A stretch of 64,000 bases of DNA, from assembly GCF_000381825.1 (NCBI RefSeq), contig NZ_KB907121.1, positions 144,001-208,000 on the forward strand, in the 5' to 3' direction. Source of the stretch: Thioalkalivibrio sp. ALJT. GTDB lineage: Bacteria > Pseudomonadota > Gammaproteobacteria > Ectothiorhodospirales > Ectothiorhodospiraceae. How positions within the stretch are numbered: position 1 is the stretch's first letter; every line of letters begins with the position of its first letter. Below the pieces are notes generated by a model. The model searched no databases. It saw only the letters and a list, made by a program, of their open reading frames with translations, and was not told the DNA's origin. The position numbers were made by a program, and so were the translations under genes. Shown piece by piece: positions 1 to 8,854 of the stretch.

Positions 1-45
1 CGCCCGTTACGACTCGGGGCGCCCCGCCCCGCCCATGGCGGCGTG

Positions 46-855
46 TCAGCCGGGGCGGCTCATGTTCTTGCCGTAGAAGATCTCCATCATCTCGTGCTTG
101 AGCAGCTTGGAGATGCGCTTGGCCTCCCTGGCCGAGTAGTCGTCCTTGCCCAGCCCGAACAGGTAACTGTCCAGGTCAAAGTCCTTCAGCACCATCTTGG
201 TGTGGAACAGGTACTCCTGGTACACGTTCACGTCCACCATCTGGTACTTCTCCTTGGTATCGCGGGAGAGGAAGTCCTGGATGGAATTGATCTTGTGATC
301 GATGAAGTGCTTCTTGCCACGCACGTCGCGGGTGAAGCCACGCACGCGGTAATCCATGATCACGATGTCCGATTCGAAGCTGTGGATCAGGTAGTTCAGC
401 GCGCGCAGCGGCGAGATGCGGCCACAGGTGGACACATCGATATCGGCACGGAAGGTCGCGATCCCGCCCTCCGGATGGGCCTCCGGGTAGGTATGGACGG
501 TGATGTGGCTCTTGTCGAGGTGGCCGACCACCGTCTCCGGCAGCGGACCCGGGCCCTCGGTGTAGCCGATCTGCTCGGTCGCCACCGGCTCCTCCGAGAT
601 CAGCATCGTCACCGACGCCCCCTGCGGGTCGTAGTCCTGGCGCGAGATATCCAGGATGTTGGCCCCGATCAGGTGCGCCACATCGGAAAGGATCTGCGTC
701 AGACGCTGGGCATTGTACGCCTCGTCGATATACGCAATGTACTCATCGCGATGCCGCTCACCCGAGGCATAGCAGATGTCGTAGATATTGAAGCTCAGGC
801 TCTTGGTCAGGTTGTTGAAACCGTGGAGCTTGATCTGCTTCTTGTGACGAGGCAT
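46..855 (-). CDS. speD: S-adenosylmethionine decarboxylase proenzyme (E. coli-type)
   Basis: Decarboxylates S-adenosylmethionine to provide the aminopropyl donor for spermidine synthesis. The 269-residue product has the usual length of the proteobacterial SpeD class (about 264). The self-cleavage region is clear: [17 protein letters not shown] around residues 109-125, with Lys115-Ser116 as the expected cleavage pair and Ser116 becoming the pyruvoyl cofactor. The ATG at 855 ([10 protein letters not shown]) is chosen because the upstream frame to a GTG at 924 is unconserved in character. In Pseudomonas the same order vfr, OsmC gene, speD occurs, so this placement is ancestral. It draws on the SAM made by metK further along the window. 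Confidence 0.96.
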   Translation of the reverse strand: MPRHKKQIKLHGFNNLTKSLSFNIYDICYASGERHRDEYIAYIDEAYNAQRLTQILSDVAHLIGANILDISRQDYDPQGASVTMLISEEPVATEQIGYTEGPGPLPETVVGHLDKSHITVHTYPEAHPEGGIATFRADIDVSTCGRISPLRALNYLIHSFESDIVIMDYRVRGFTRDVRGKKHFIDHKINSIQDFLSRDTKEKYQMVDVNVYQEYLFHTKMVLKDFDLDSYLFGLGKDDYSAREAKRISKLLKHEMMEIFYGKNMSRPG

Positions 856-954
856 GGCGTGTCCTCTTGCCCGGGCCGCAGCGAGCGGCGAATTGTAGAC
901 GCCCCGGCCCCACCAGGGAAACACGGAGCAATGTACACGCTCGCGTTGGCGCCG

Positions 955-1383
955 TCAGCGCGGGGCCGGGCCCTCGATAATCTCGAAGTCGTGGGTCACC
1001 TTTGCGGATGCGCCCAGCATCAGCGAGGCCGAGCAGTACTTTTCCGCCGAAAGCGCCACCGCCCGTCCTACGCGCTTCTCCGAAAGCTCGTGGCCGTAGA
1101 CCCGAAAGTGCACATGGATATCGGTAAACACCTTGGGGACCGTTTCTGCCCGCGTACCATCCACCGTCACCACGCAGTCCAGCACCTCCTGGCGCGCCTT
1201 CCTGAGCATCGCGATCACGTCAAAGCTGGTGCAGCCGCCCATGCCCAGCAGCAGCATCTCCATGGGCCGAGCCCCCAGATTGCGGCCACCGGCATCCGGT
1301 GCGCCATCCATCACGACCGCATGGCCGCTGTCGGTCTCACCAACGAACGCCACCTGGTCCAGCCATTTCACTTTCACCTGCAT
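955..1383 (-). CDS. OsmC family protein (YhfA-like)
   Basis: A 142-residue OsmC/Ohr-fold protein. Family members are small cytoplasmic proteins, some of them thiol peroxidases for organic hydroperoxides. Two cysteines sit where the family has its pair: Cys51 in MGGCTSFD and Cys117 in SAEKYCSAS, so a redox role is possible. The start MQVKVKW at 1383 matches the N-terminus of the YhfA subgroup; an in-frame ATG three codons upstream at 1392 is an alternative, with AGGAG just before it. It lies between speD and divergent vfr, the same neighbourhood as in Pseudomonas. The precise substrate cannot be read from sequence. Confidence 0.9.
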   Translation of the reverse strand: MQVKVKWLDQVAFVGETDSGHAVVMDGAPDAGGRNLGARPMEMLLLGMGGCTSFDVIAMLRKARQEVLDCVVTVDGTRAETVPKVFTDIHVHFRVYGHELSEKRVGRAVALSAEKYCSASLMLGASAKVTHDFEIIEGPAPR

Positions 1384-1458
1384 CGGGCTCATCCTCTCCT
1401 GCCGCTGGATCGAAGCATCCACGCCTATACTCGGGGACTGTACTCAGGCCGGACCTGC

Positions 1459-1495
1459 GGCACAAAATCGGCATCCTGGTACCGGATTTTGTGCC
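1459..1495. promoter_or_regulatory. Perfect 11-bp inverted repeat in divergent OsmC/vfr promoter region
   Basis: The arms GGCACAAAATC (1459-1469) and GATTTTGTGCC (1485-1495) are exact reverse complements with a 15-base spacer. They lie in the roughly 200-bp region between two divergent genes. The AT-rich half-sites stand out from the GC-rich surroundings. The repeat does not match the CRP/Vfr consensus TGTGA-N6-TCACA. It could be an operator for another regulator or an RNA hairpin in the 5' leader of either gene. Confidence 0.55.
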
Positions 1496-1580
1496 TTGCA
1501 CCTGACCGGTCCGGCTGGTGGGCAGCGAATGCTGCATTACACTGACGCCCATCCTCACAGACCTGCCACCGGACGTGAAC

Positions 1581-2228
1581 ATGGAAGCCATGCACAACCC
1601 GTTCGTCTACCGCCCGTCCCAGCCCTCGCCGGCGCTGGAGCGTTTTCTTGGCCACTGCCACCACCGCCAGTATCGCAAGCGCACCACCATCATCCATTCC
1701 GGCACGGTGCCGGACACGCTGTACTACGTGGTGAACGGGTCGGTATCGGTGCTGGGGGAGAACAACGGTCAGGAACTCGTCCTCGCCTACCTGAACAAGG
1801 GCGAGTTCTTTGGTGAACTCGGCATGTTCGAGGACGATCCGCGTTCGGCCACGGTCGTCACCCGCGAGGATACCGAGACCGCCGAGATCCCCTACACCCA
1901 GTTCTGCGAAATCGCGCAGCGGGACCCGGAAATCCTGATACTGCTGACCAGCCAGATCGCCGCCCGCCTGCGCCAGACCTCGCGCAAGGTGATGGACTTG
2001 GCCTTTGTCGATGTCACCGGCCGCATTGCCCACACCCTCCTGGATCTGGCCCGCCAGCCCGACGCCATGACCCACCCGGACGGCATGCAGCTGCGCATCA
2101 CCCGTCAGGAGATCGCCCGCATCGTCGGCTGCTCGCGTGAGATGGCCGGACGGGTGTTGAAGGATCTGGAGGAGCGCGGACTGATCACCGCCCGCGGCAA
2201 GACCATCGTGGTGTTCGGCACCCGCTGA
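1581..2228 (+). CDS. vfr: cAMP-activated transcription factor Vfr/Crp
   Basis: CRP/FNR-family regulator, 215 residues from the ATG at 1581; a second ATG lies at 1590. The N-terminal cyclic-nucleotide domain carries the phosphate-binding pocket (GEL at 78-80, Arg88-Ser89) and the C-helix Thr133-Ser134 that contacts adenine in CRP. The long hinge helix leads to a helix-turn-helix at about 172-193 (ITRQEIARIVGCSREMAGRV). The ending GKTIVVFGTR is typical of Vfr/CRP. In Pseudomonas Vfr controls twitching, quorum sensing and virulence, so with the Chp and PilT genes in this window a role in type IV pilus control is plausible. It faces trpC convergently. No strong Shine-Dalgarno sequence precedes either start. 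Confidence 0.95.
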   Translation: MEAMHNPFVYRPSQPSPALERFLGHCHHRQYRKRTTIIHSGTVPDTLYYVVNGSVSVLGENNGQELVLAYLNKGEFFGELGMFEDDPRSATVVTREDTETAEIPYTQFCEIAQRDPEILILLTSQIAARLRQTSRKVMDLAFVDVTGRIAHTLLDLARQPDAMTHPDGMQLRITRQEIARIVGCSREMAGRVLKDLEERGLITARGKTIVVFGTR

Positions 2229-2266
2229 CCGGCACCCTGGCGAAAACCTGTCCGCAGACAATGCGG

Positions 2267-2283
2267 GCGGGCGCTGCGCCCGC
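2267..2283. terminator. GC-rich hairpin between convergent vfr and trpC
   Basis: GCGGGCG (2267-2273) pairs with CGCCCGC (2277-2283) across a 3-base loop, in the 91-bp gap between the two convergent stop codons. The location suits a bidirectional terminator, but there is no T-run on either side, so it may only slow polymerase or protect the 3' ends. Confidence 0.35.
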
Positions 2284-2319
2284 AAGTATGCAATCCCCGG
2301 GCGACTTATTGCCGTGGTA

Positions 2320-3126
2320 CTAGTCTTCGCCGCGGAACAGCCGGCCCAGCGCCAGCCCCGGATCTTCGGTGCGCATGAAGGCCTCGCCCACCAGAAAGGC
2401 GTTCACCCCCGCTGCCTGCATGCGTGCGACATCCTCACGGGTATGGATACCACTCTCGGTGACCAGTAGCGCCGAGTCCGGCACCTGGCCCTGCAGCTCC
2501 AGCGTGGTCTCCAGGCGCGTCTCGAAGCTGCGCAGATCGCGGTTGTTGATGCCGATCAGGTCGGCACCAATCTTGTTCGCACGTTCGAGCTCCGCGGCAT
2601 CATGCACCTCGACCAGGGCATCCATGCCCAGCTCGCGGGTCAGGAAGTACAGCTCGTGCAACGCGGTGTCATCCAGCGCAGCGGCAATCAGCAGCACACA
2701 GTCCGCGCCCAGCACCCGCGCCTCGTAGACCTGATAGAGATCGATCACAAAGTCCTTGCGCAGGATGGGAAGCTGACAGGCGACGCGCGCATCACGCAGA
2801 TCCCCGTCGCGCCCCTTGAAGAAGTCCACGTCCGTCAGCACCGACAGGCAGGTGGCCCCGTGCTGCTCGTAGCTGCGGGCGAAGGCGTCCGGGTTGAAGT
2901 TGGGACTGATCTGCCCCTTGCTGGGACTGGCCTTCTTGATCTCCGCGATCACCGCCGCGCGGCCGGCATCGACATCGCGTTGCAGCGCAGCCCGGAATCC
3001 CCGCGGCTCCGGGGCCGAGCCCATCCAGCCACGCAGCTCGCGCAGGGGCCAGTAGGCCTCGCGTTCCTTCAACTCCTCGCGCTTGCGCTCGAGGATACGC
3101 TTGAGGATGTCCGGGACGTCGTTCAT
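2320..3126 (-). CDS. trpC: Indole-3-glycerol-phosphate synthase
   Basis: Closes the indole ring of carboxyphenylamino-deoxyribulose phosphate in tryptophan synthesis. The monofunctional TIM barrel has 268 residues. Catalytic motifs are intact: IAEIKKASPSKG (Glu62, Lys64), ILRKDF (Lys124), ALVEVHD (Glu173) and INNRDL (Asn195). The ATG at 3126 is preferred over the TTG immediately before it because AAGGAG sits at a suitable distance. It follows trpD by 15 bp, so the two are surely cotranscribed; TrpF is not fused to it and not in this window. Confidence 0.97.
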   Translation of the reverse strand: MNDVPDILKRILERKREELKEREAYWPLRELRGWMGSAPEPRGFRAALQRDVDAGRAAVIAEIKKASPSKGQISPNFNPDAFARSYEQHGATCLSVLTDVDFFKGRDGDLRDARVACQLPILRKDFVIDLYQVYEARVLGADCVLLIAAALDDTALHELYFLTRELGMDALVEVHDAAELERANKIGADLIGINNRDLRSFETRLETTLELQGQVPDSALLVTESGIHTREDVARMQAAGVNAFLVGEAFMRTEDPGLALGRLFRGED

Positions 3127-3141
3127 CAAAGTTCCTGCTCC

Positions 3142-4173
3142 TTAATCCTGTTGGGTAGTCAGTCGCGCGCTGGTCGCCTGCAGCCGCTCCAGGCGCTCGC
3201 GGGCAGCGCCGGAGTCGATCGCCTCGGCCGCACGGCCCACCCCCGCAGCCAGCGACTCGGCGCCACCCCCGGCGTAGATCGCTGCCCCGGCGTTCAGCAG
3301 GACGATCTCGCGGGCGGCGCCGACCTGCCCCTCCAGCACACCGCGCAGCATCGCGGCGGAGGCCTCCACACTATCGACGCGGATCGCATCCAGGCCGCTC
3401 CGTGCCAGCCCGAAATCCTCCGGCGTTACGGTGTACTCCTCGATTGCGCTGTCCTTCAGCTCGGCCACACGGGTCGGGGCAGCGATGCTGATCTCGTCCA
3501 GTCCGTCCTCGGCGTGGACGACCAGCACATGTTCGCTGCCCAGCCCCTTCAGGGCCTCGGCCAGCGGCCGCACCCAGGCTGCGGAGAACACGCCCAGCAC
3601 TTGATTCGGCGCCCCGGCGGGGTTGGTCAGCGGCCCCAGCACGTTGAACAGGGTGCGCACACCCAGCTCCTTGCGCGGGCCGATGGCATGTTTCATCGCA
3701 CCATGATGCGCGGGGGCAAACAGGAAGCCGACGCCGACCTCCTCGATGCAGGACCCCACCGCCTCCGGCGACAGCCCGAGATGCACACCCAGGTGTTCCA
3801 GCACGTCCGCGGAACCGGACTTCGACGACACCGAACGGTTTCCGTGCTTGGCCACCCGCACCCCCCCCGCCGCTGCGACCAGCGCCGAGGCCGTGGAGAT
3901 ATTGAAGGTGCCGGAGGCATCGCCGCCGGTACCGCAGGTATCGACCAGGCCGGTCCGCGGCACATCCACCCGCGTCGCCAGTTCGCGCATCACGCCCGCG
4001 GCGGCGCGGATTTCCTCGATGGTTTCGCCCTTCATGCGCAGGGCCACCAGCAGCCCGCCAATCTGGGCATCGGTGGTCGCGCCGGTCATCACGGCCTGCA
4101 TGACGGCGGTCATGGTGGCCGCATCCAGATCCTGACGCTCAATGAGGGCCGCTATCGCTTGTTGCACGGTCAC
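3142..4173 (-). CDS. trpD: Anthranilate phosphoribosyltransferase
   Basis: Transfers phosphoribose from PRPP to anthranilate, the second step of the tryptophan branch. The 343-residue product has the family motifs in order: PRPP loop GTGGD (81-85), NIST (91-94) and KHGNR (109-113), plus the glycine-rich SKSGSADVLEHLG. The start is a GTG at 4173, supported by AGGAG seven bases upstream and by the absence of a nearby ATG. The usual partner trpG is separated from it by an MFS exporter gene rather than lying directly upstream. Confidence 0.97.
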   Translation of the reverse strand: MTVQQAIAALIERQDLDAATMTAVMQAVMTGATTDAQIGGLLVALRMKGETIEEIRAAAGVMRELATRVDVPRTGLVDTCGTGGDASGTFNISTASALVAAAGGVRVAKHGNRSVSSKSGSADVLEHLGVHLGLSPEAVGSCIEEVGVGFLFAPAHHGAMKHAIGPRKELGVRTLFNVLGPLTNPAGAPNQVLGVFSAAWVRPLAEALKGLGSEHVLVVHAEDGLDEISIAAPTRVAELKDSAIEEYTVTPEDFGLARSGLDAIRVDSVEASAAMLRGVLEGQVGAAREIVLLNAGAAIYAGGGAESLAAGVGRAAEAIDSGAARERLERLQATSARLTTQQD

Positions 4174-4262
4174 AGGGCTGCTCCTGCCGGGAAGTCGATC
4201 AGGCGGCTAGTGTAACGCCCACGTAGTCCCGGCACGACCGGAGACGCCGCGCGGGCAGACAC

Positions 4263-5456
4263 TCAGTGCCGCACGGGGACAAACTGCCAGGCCAGCAGGG
4301 CAAGCCCCCATATCAGCAGCGCCGCCAGCACCAGATGGCCCATGGCATCATCCAGCCAGTCCACCAGGAAGAGCGCGAGCAAAGCACTGAAGCCGAGCTG
4401 CACGAAGGCCTGCATCGCCGCTGCCATGCCACGGGCACCGGGGTAGCAATCGAGCGCCAACAGGGTCAGCGACGGCATCGCCGTGGCCAGGGCAAAACTG
4501 TACAGGGCGAACGGCATGGTGATGGCGACCACCGGCCCCCGGGCCAGCACCGCAAGCCCAACCAGCGCCAGAGCCAGACCGGTCAGTGCAAGACCGATCG
4601 CCACCGCCCGCGGCGGGCTCACCACACCCGCCACACGCCCGGCAACAAAGCCACCCGCAACCAGCCCCGCCACCAGGGGTCCGAACAGCCACCAGAAATC
4701 CCGCTCGCCGCCCCCGAGGTGCTCGTAGATGATGCTCGGAGAGGCGGCGATAAACAGGAACATGGCCCCGAACATCCCTGCGTGCACCACCACCGGAAAC
4801 AGGAAGGCCGGGTTACGCAGCGTGCCCAGGTAGCCGCGGATCACCGCACGTGGCCGGCTGGAGACCCGCCCCACCGGTGGCAGGGTCTCCGGCAAGCCGA
4901 TCCGGATCGCCACCAGCAGCGCCACCCCGTACAGCGTCAGAAAGGCGAACACCGAACGCCAGCCGAATGCGGACTGCAACCAGCCACCGATGATCGGGGC
5001 GGCGGCCGGACCGACCGCGAACATCATGGTCACCAGGGCGAATACGCGGCGCGCCTCGGTCGGGTCGAAACGGTCCCGGATCAACGCCCGCCCGACCACC
5101 ACACCGGCAGCCGCCGCAAGCCCCTGCCCCATGCGCAGCACCAGCACCTGCCAGTACTCCACCGCAACGACCAGCAGGGCCGAGGTCAGTACATAGGCCA
5201 GCAAGGCCCACAACACGACCGGACGCCGCCCGTGCGCATCCGACAGCGGACCGGCAACCAGCGTGGCAACGGCGAATGCGACCAGGTAAGCCGACAGTGT
5301 GGCCTGCATGGCCACACTGTCGACGGCCAGGGCCTGGGCCATCGCCGGAAACGAAGGCAGATAGGTATCCAGCGAGAACGGCGCCAGCATGGACAACGGC
5401 GCCACCAGAAGCGCAAAACGCAACCGCGTTCGCCGCTCGTCGACGGTGCCCGTCAC
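4263..5456 (-). CDS. MFS drug/amino-acid exporter, Bcr/CflA type
   Basis: A 397-residue inner-membrane protein with about twelve predicted hydrophobic helices. The early segment FSLDTYLPSFPAMA and the loop GPLSDAHGRRPV after helix 2 are typical of the Bcr/CflA group of proton-driven exporters. GTG at 5456 is the likely start; its ribosome binding site is weak. The gene interrupts the normally adjacent trpG-trpD pair and is in the same orientation, so it probably shares their transcript. Export of an aromatic intermediate, amino acid or drug is possible; the substrate cannot be deduced. Confidence 0.85.
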   Translation of the reverse strand: MTGTVDERRTRLRFALLVAPLSMLAPFSLDTYLPSFPAMAQALAVDSVAMQATLSAYLVAFAVATLVAGPLSDAHGRRPVVLWALLAYVLTSALLVVAVEYWQVLVLRMGQGLAAAAGVVVGRALIRDRFDPTEARRVFALVTMMFAVGPAAAPIIGGWLQSAFGWRSVFAFLTLYGVALLVAIRIGLPETLPPVGRVSSRPRAVIRGYLGTLRNPAFLFPVVVHAGMFGAMFLFIAASPSIIYEHLGGGERDFWWLFGPLVAGLVAGGFVAGRVAGVVSPPRAVAIGLALTGLALALVGLAVLARGPVVAITMPFALYSFALATAMPSLTLLALDCYPGARGMAAAMQAFVQLGFSALLALFLVDWLDDAMGHLVLAALLIWGLALLAWQFVPVRH

Positions 5457-5468
5457 ACCACGCGCCCT

Positions 5469-5492
5469 GGCGCCGGGCGGGTACCCGGCGCC
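5469..5492. other. 9-bp GC hairpin in the trpG-MFS interval
   Basis: GGCGCCGGG (5469-5477) pairs perfectly with CCCGGCGCC (5484-5492) over a six-base loop, directly upstream of the exporter start and downstream of trpG on the minus strand. No T-run follows. It may partially terminate or stabilise the trpG transcript end, which would lower exporter and trpDC expression relative to trpG. Confidence 0.4.
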
Positions 5493-5547
5493 GCCATCAA
5501 CTCTGTGCAGTCCGGACGGTGTAAGGGTATTGCGCCGAACCCGGGGG

Positions 5548-6141
5548 TCACGCCGGCTGGGGCAGGCGGCGCAGGAAGTTGTCGAGGAGCTCGTGCCCCT
5601 GGCGGGTCAGGATGGACTCGGGATGAAACTGCACCCCCTCGACGTCCAGCTCCCGGTGGCGCAAACCCATGATCTCGTCACGGGTGCCATCCTCACGCCG
5701 GGTCCAGGCGGTGACCTCCAGACAATCCGGCAGGCTGGCGGCCTCCACAACCAGCGAGTGGTAGCGCGTGGCCTCCAGCGGGTTCTCCAGACCGGCGAAC
5801 ACCCCCACCCCGGTGTGGTGAACGGGCGAAGTCTTGCCATGCATGATCTCGCGCGCCCGCACGACCCGGCCGCCGAAGACCTGGCCAATCGCCTGGTGTC
5901 CGAGGCAGACCCCGAGGATCGGGACTGCCCCTGCGAAGCGGCGAATCACCTCCAGCGACACGCCCGCTTCGTTCGGCGTGCAGGGGCCGGGCGAGATCAC
6001 AATCCCCTCCGGCTCCAGCTCCGCGATCTGGTCCGGGGTAATGCAGTCGTTGCGGTGCACCACCACCTCTGCCCCCAGCTCCCCCAGATACTGGACCAGA
6101 TTGAAGGTGAAGGAGTCATAGTTGTCGAGCATCAAGATCAT
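5548..6141 (-). CDS. trpG: Anthranilate synthase glutaminase component
   Basis: Class I glutamine amidotransferase subunit that feeds ammonia to TrpE. The 197-residue protein shows the nucleophile elbow GVCLGHQ (Cys79) and the His173/Glu175 pair in VQFHPESIL. The start [11 protein letters not shown] at 6141 matches the conserved N-terminus and has AGGA about nine bases upstream; longer in-frame starts run through non-conserved sequence. PabA-type enzymes look the same, so it may also serve p-aminobenzoate synthesis. A 400-bp gap separates it from trpE, so it may have its own promoter. Confidence 0.95.
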   Translation of the reverse strand: MILMLDNYDSFTFNLVQYLGELGAEVVVHRNDCITPDQIAELEPEGIVISPGPCTPNEAGVSLEVIRRFAGAVPILGVCLGHQAIGQVFGGRVVRAREIMHGKTSPVHHTGVGVFAGLENPLEATRYHSLVVEAASLPDCLEVTAWTRREDGTRDEIMGLRHRELDVEGVQFHPESILTRQGHELLDNFLRRLPQPA

Positions 6142-6541
6142 GACCATACGTCCTGCTGATCGGAGGCATCGGAAGACACGGCGGCGCAGGCCGCTATCAC
6201 CCCGGTAAACCTGTGCAAATTGAGAGAGCGATGCAACCAGCATACCCCGGGCCCGGCCCCGCCACCGGGCAACCCCAAGGGAAACACTGATCCAGGCGCA
6301 CGCGCTGGTGCCATGCTTCTTCCGAGGCCAGGGGCCCGGCAGGGCGTGGCACGCTCAGTACGGCAACAACCGCGCCGCCAGCAGGGCACCTCCAGACGGC
6401 ACCCGCCGGGGCCGGGCAGGGTCTGTGCACGCCCGCGCAATGCCGGCAGCGGCCACAGGCCGCGGACTAAGGTCTACTAAAGCCCGCCGACGCCCGCCCC
6501 GGGGGCGTGAAAGATCCGTGTGCCCACGGTTCCGGGCGCTC
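6142..6541. other. 400-bp non-coding gap between trpE and trpG
   Basis: GC-rich and without a convincing gene on either strand. It contains ACCCCAAGGGAAACACTGAT at 6272-6291, which recurs with two changes at 40395-40414. Read on the minus strand it is the leader of trpG, and a promoter is expected here, but I could not identify a clear -35/-10 pair. No leader peptide with tandem Trp codons was seen. Confidence 0.5.
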
Positions 6542-8029
6542 TCAGTCGTTGTGGCGTCGGGGGCTCAGGCCGCCCAGGGCGGTCTCGGCCGCGCGCACCA
6601 CGGCGCGCCCCTTGTTCAGGGTCTCCTGCCATTCGTTCTCGGGCACCGAGTCATGCACCACTCCGGCCCCGGCCTGGATATGCAATTCGCCGTCATGCAG
6701 CACCGCCGTACGGATCGCGATTGCGGTATCCATGTTGCCGGACCAGGAGAGATAGCCAACCGCGCCGGAATACGGGCCGCGCTTGACCGGTTCCAGTTCG
6801 TCGATGATCTCCAGCGCGCGGATCTTGGGTGCGCCGGAGACGGTCCCGGCCGGGAAAGTCGCGCGCAGCACGTCCATCGGCGAGTGCCCGGGAGCGAGGC
6901 GGCCCTCCACATTGGACACGATGTGCATCACATGCGAGTAGCGCTCGATGGTCATGGTGTCCGTCACCTCCACCGAGCCGATCTCGCAGACCCGACCGAC
7001 ATCGTTGCGTCCGAGGTCGATCAGCATCAGGTGCTCGGCGCGCTCCTTCGGGTCCGCCAGCAGCTCGGCCTCCAGCGCGCGGTCCTCCTCCTCGGTGCGC
7101 CCGCGCGGACGGGTACCGGCGATCGGCCGCACGGTCACGCGGTCGTCCTCCAGGCGCACCAGGATTTCCGGCGAGGCCCCGACCACGTGGTGGTCGCCCA
7201 GGTCCAGGTAGTACATGTAGGGCGACGGGTTCAGCGCGCGCAGCGCGCGGTAGAGATTCAGCGGCGGCGCCGAGAACGGCACGCTCATGCGCTGCGCCAG
7301 CACCACCTGCATCACGTCGCCGTCCATGATGTATTCCTGCGCCCGCGCCACGGCCGCCTTGAATCCCCCGGCCGACCAGCCGGGCACATACTCCGGAACG
7401 GCATGCGGATGCGGCGGATCATCCGGGGGCACCAGGGGCTCGCCGAGACGCGTCTCCAGCACGTCCAGACGCGCCGCGGCCTTTGCCTGGCCATCCGCCC
7501 GCGTGGCATCAGCGTGCACCACCAGGTACAGCCGCCCGGAGAGGTTGTCGTAGACCACGACCTCCTCCGAGAGCATCAGCAGGATATCGGGCAGCCCCAG
7601 GGCATCGGGCTTTTCCGGGCCCTCCAGACGCGGCTCGATCAGACGCACGGTCTCGAAGCCGAAGTAGCCGACCAGCCCCCCGGTAAAACGGGGCAGCCCC
7701 GGCAGCTCGGCCACCTTGAAGCGCGCCTGGTAGGCCTCGATCCAGGCCAGCGGGTCGGCCTCGGTGGTCTGTTCGACCACCGCGCCGTCGGTCTCCACCG
7801 TGATGTCGTGACCGTGCACCCGCACGCGGGTACGTGCCGGCAGACCGATAAAGGAATAGCGCCCCCAGCGTTCCCCGCCCTGCACCGACTCGAACAGGTA
7901 GGAATATGGCCGGTTGGCCAGCTTCAGGAAAATGGACAGGGGGGTCTCGAGATCCGCAAGAACCTCGCGCACCAGCGGGATGCGGTTATAGCCCTCACGG
8001 GCGAGCTGATCGAACTGTTCGGGGGTCAT
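6542..8029 (-). CDS. trpE: Anthranilate synthase component I
   Basis: Converts chorismate plus ammonia (from TrpG) to anthranilate, the committed tryptophan step. 495 residues from the ATG at 8029, preceded by AGGAACC; an upstream TTG at 8047 is less likely. The N-terminal regulatory half contains LFESVQGG (residues 45-52), the position of the tryptophan feedback site. The C-terminal chorismate-binding half shows the expected [18 protein letters not shown] and TVSGAPK motifs. Upstream lie gph and rpe, the gammaproteobacterial order rpe-gph-trpE. Confidence 0.97.
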   Translation of the reverse strand: MTPEQFDQLAREGYNRIPLVREVLADLETPLSIFLKLANRPYSYLFESVQGGERWGRYSFIGLPARTRVRVHGHDITVETDGAVVEQTTEADPLAWIEAYQARFKVAELPGLPRFTGGLVGYFGFETVRLIEPRLEGPEKPDALGLPDILLMLSEEVVVYDNLSGRLYLVVHADATRADGQAKAAARLDVLETRLGEPLVPPDDPPHPHAVPEYVPGWSAGGFKAAVARAQEYIMDGDVMQVVLAQRMSVPFSAPPLNLYRALRALNPSPYMYYLDLGDHHVVGASPEILVRLEDDRVTVRPIAGTRPRGRTEEEDRALEAELLADPKERAEHLMLIDLGRNDVGRVCEIGSVEVTDTMTIERYSHVMHIVSNVEGRLAPGHSPMDVLRATFPAGTVSGAPKIRALEIIDELEPVKRGPYSGAVGYLSWSGNMDTAIAIRTAVLHDGELHIQAGAGVVHDSVPENEWQETLNKGRAVVRAAETALGGLSPRRHND

Positions 8030-8147
8030 CACAACGGTTCCTGACAAGAGAAGGGAAGACAGCGCGGCGGATCAGTCGCCGTTTCGCCATCGCCCCGCTG
8101 TCCGGTCCATTCGCTGGCCGATTGGGCGACCCGTTGCGATCATCCGC

Positions 8148-8831
8148 TTATGCCGCCCGGGCGGGCAGCAGTCCGGGCAGCTCGTCCAGCCGGTCGAGCA
8201 CCGCGTCGGGATCTTCAGCGCGGATATCGCAACCGTGATTGTAGCCGTAGGTCATGCAGACGATCTGGAAGCCGGCCGCACGCGCCGCCTTCACGTCGCT
8301 CTTCGAATCTCCGACCATCAGCGCCTCGGATGCGTCCACACCCAGTTCCTTCGCCGCGTGCAGAAGCGGCGCCGGGTCCGGTTTCTTCTGCGGCAGGGCA
8401 TCCCCGGCGACCACGATCTCGAAGTCGTCGAGGATGCCCTTTTCGCGCAATAGCGGCACGGTGAAGCGCTCGGCCTTGTTGGTCACGCAGCCGAGACGGA
8501 AACCGGCGGCCTTCAACTGATCCAGCCCCTCGCGCACCCCCGGATACAGCGGCGAGCGCCCGGCGGTGTTTTCCTGGTAGATGCGCATGAAGACGGGCAG
8601 TGCCCGCTCGAAGACCTCCGGGTCCGGCTCGCCGTCGAGCGCATTGAGCAGCGCCCGCTTGACCAGTCGTTCCACGCCGTTGCCCACCCAGTTGCGCACG
8701 GCCGCCTCGCCACGCTCGGGCAGCCCCAGCTCGCGCATCATCGCGTCCACGCTGTAGGCCAGGTCCGGCACGCTGTCAATCAGCGTGCCGTCCAGGTCGA
8801 TCAGGATCATGCGGGGGCGTTTCAGGGACAT
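8148..8831 (-). CDS. gph: Phosphoglycolate phosphatase (HAD family)
   Basis: Dephosphorylates 2-phosphoglycolate, the product of Rubisco oxygenation or DNA repair. HAD superfamily, 227 residues: motif I DLDGT at 12-16 with the nucleophilic aspartate, KKPDPAP as motif III, and the terminal acidic GDSKSDV. The ATG at 8831 has GGAGA six bases upstream. It lies 23 bp after rpe, so they are cotranscribed. If the host fixes CO2, this gene is needed for photorespiratory salvage. Confidence 0.93.
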   Translation of the reverse strand: MSLKRPRMILIDLDGTLIDSVPDLAYSVDAMMRELGLPERGEAAVRNWVGNGVERLVKRALLNALDGEPDPEVFERALPVFMRIYQENTAGRSPLYPGVREGLDQLKAAGFRLGCVTNKAERFTVPLLREKGILDDFEIVVAGDALPQKKPDPAPLLHAAKELGVDASEALMVGDSKSDVKAARAAGFQIVCMTYGYNHGCDIRAEDPDAVLDRLDELPGLLPARAA

Positions 8832-8854
8832 CCCGGTCTCCAGTGGCCGTCAAT

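Noticed and set aside
8030-8147. trp attenuator with leader peptide upstream of trpE
   Set aside because: No short frame with tandem Trp codons and no terminator/antiterminator pair was visible.
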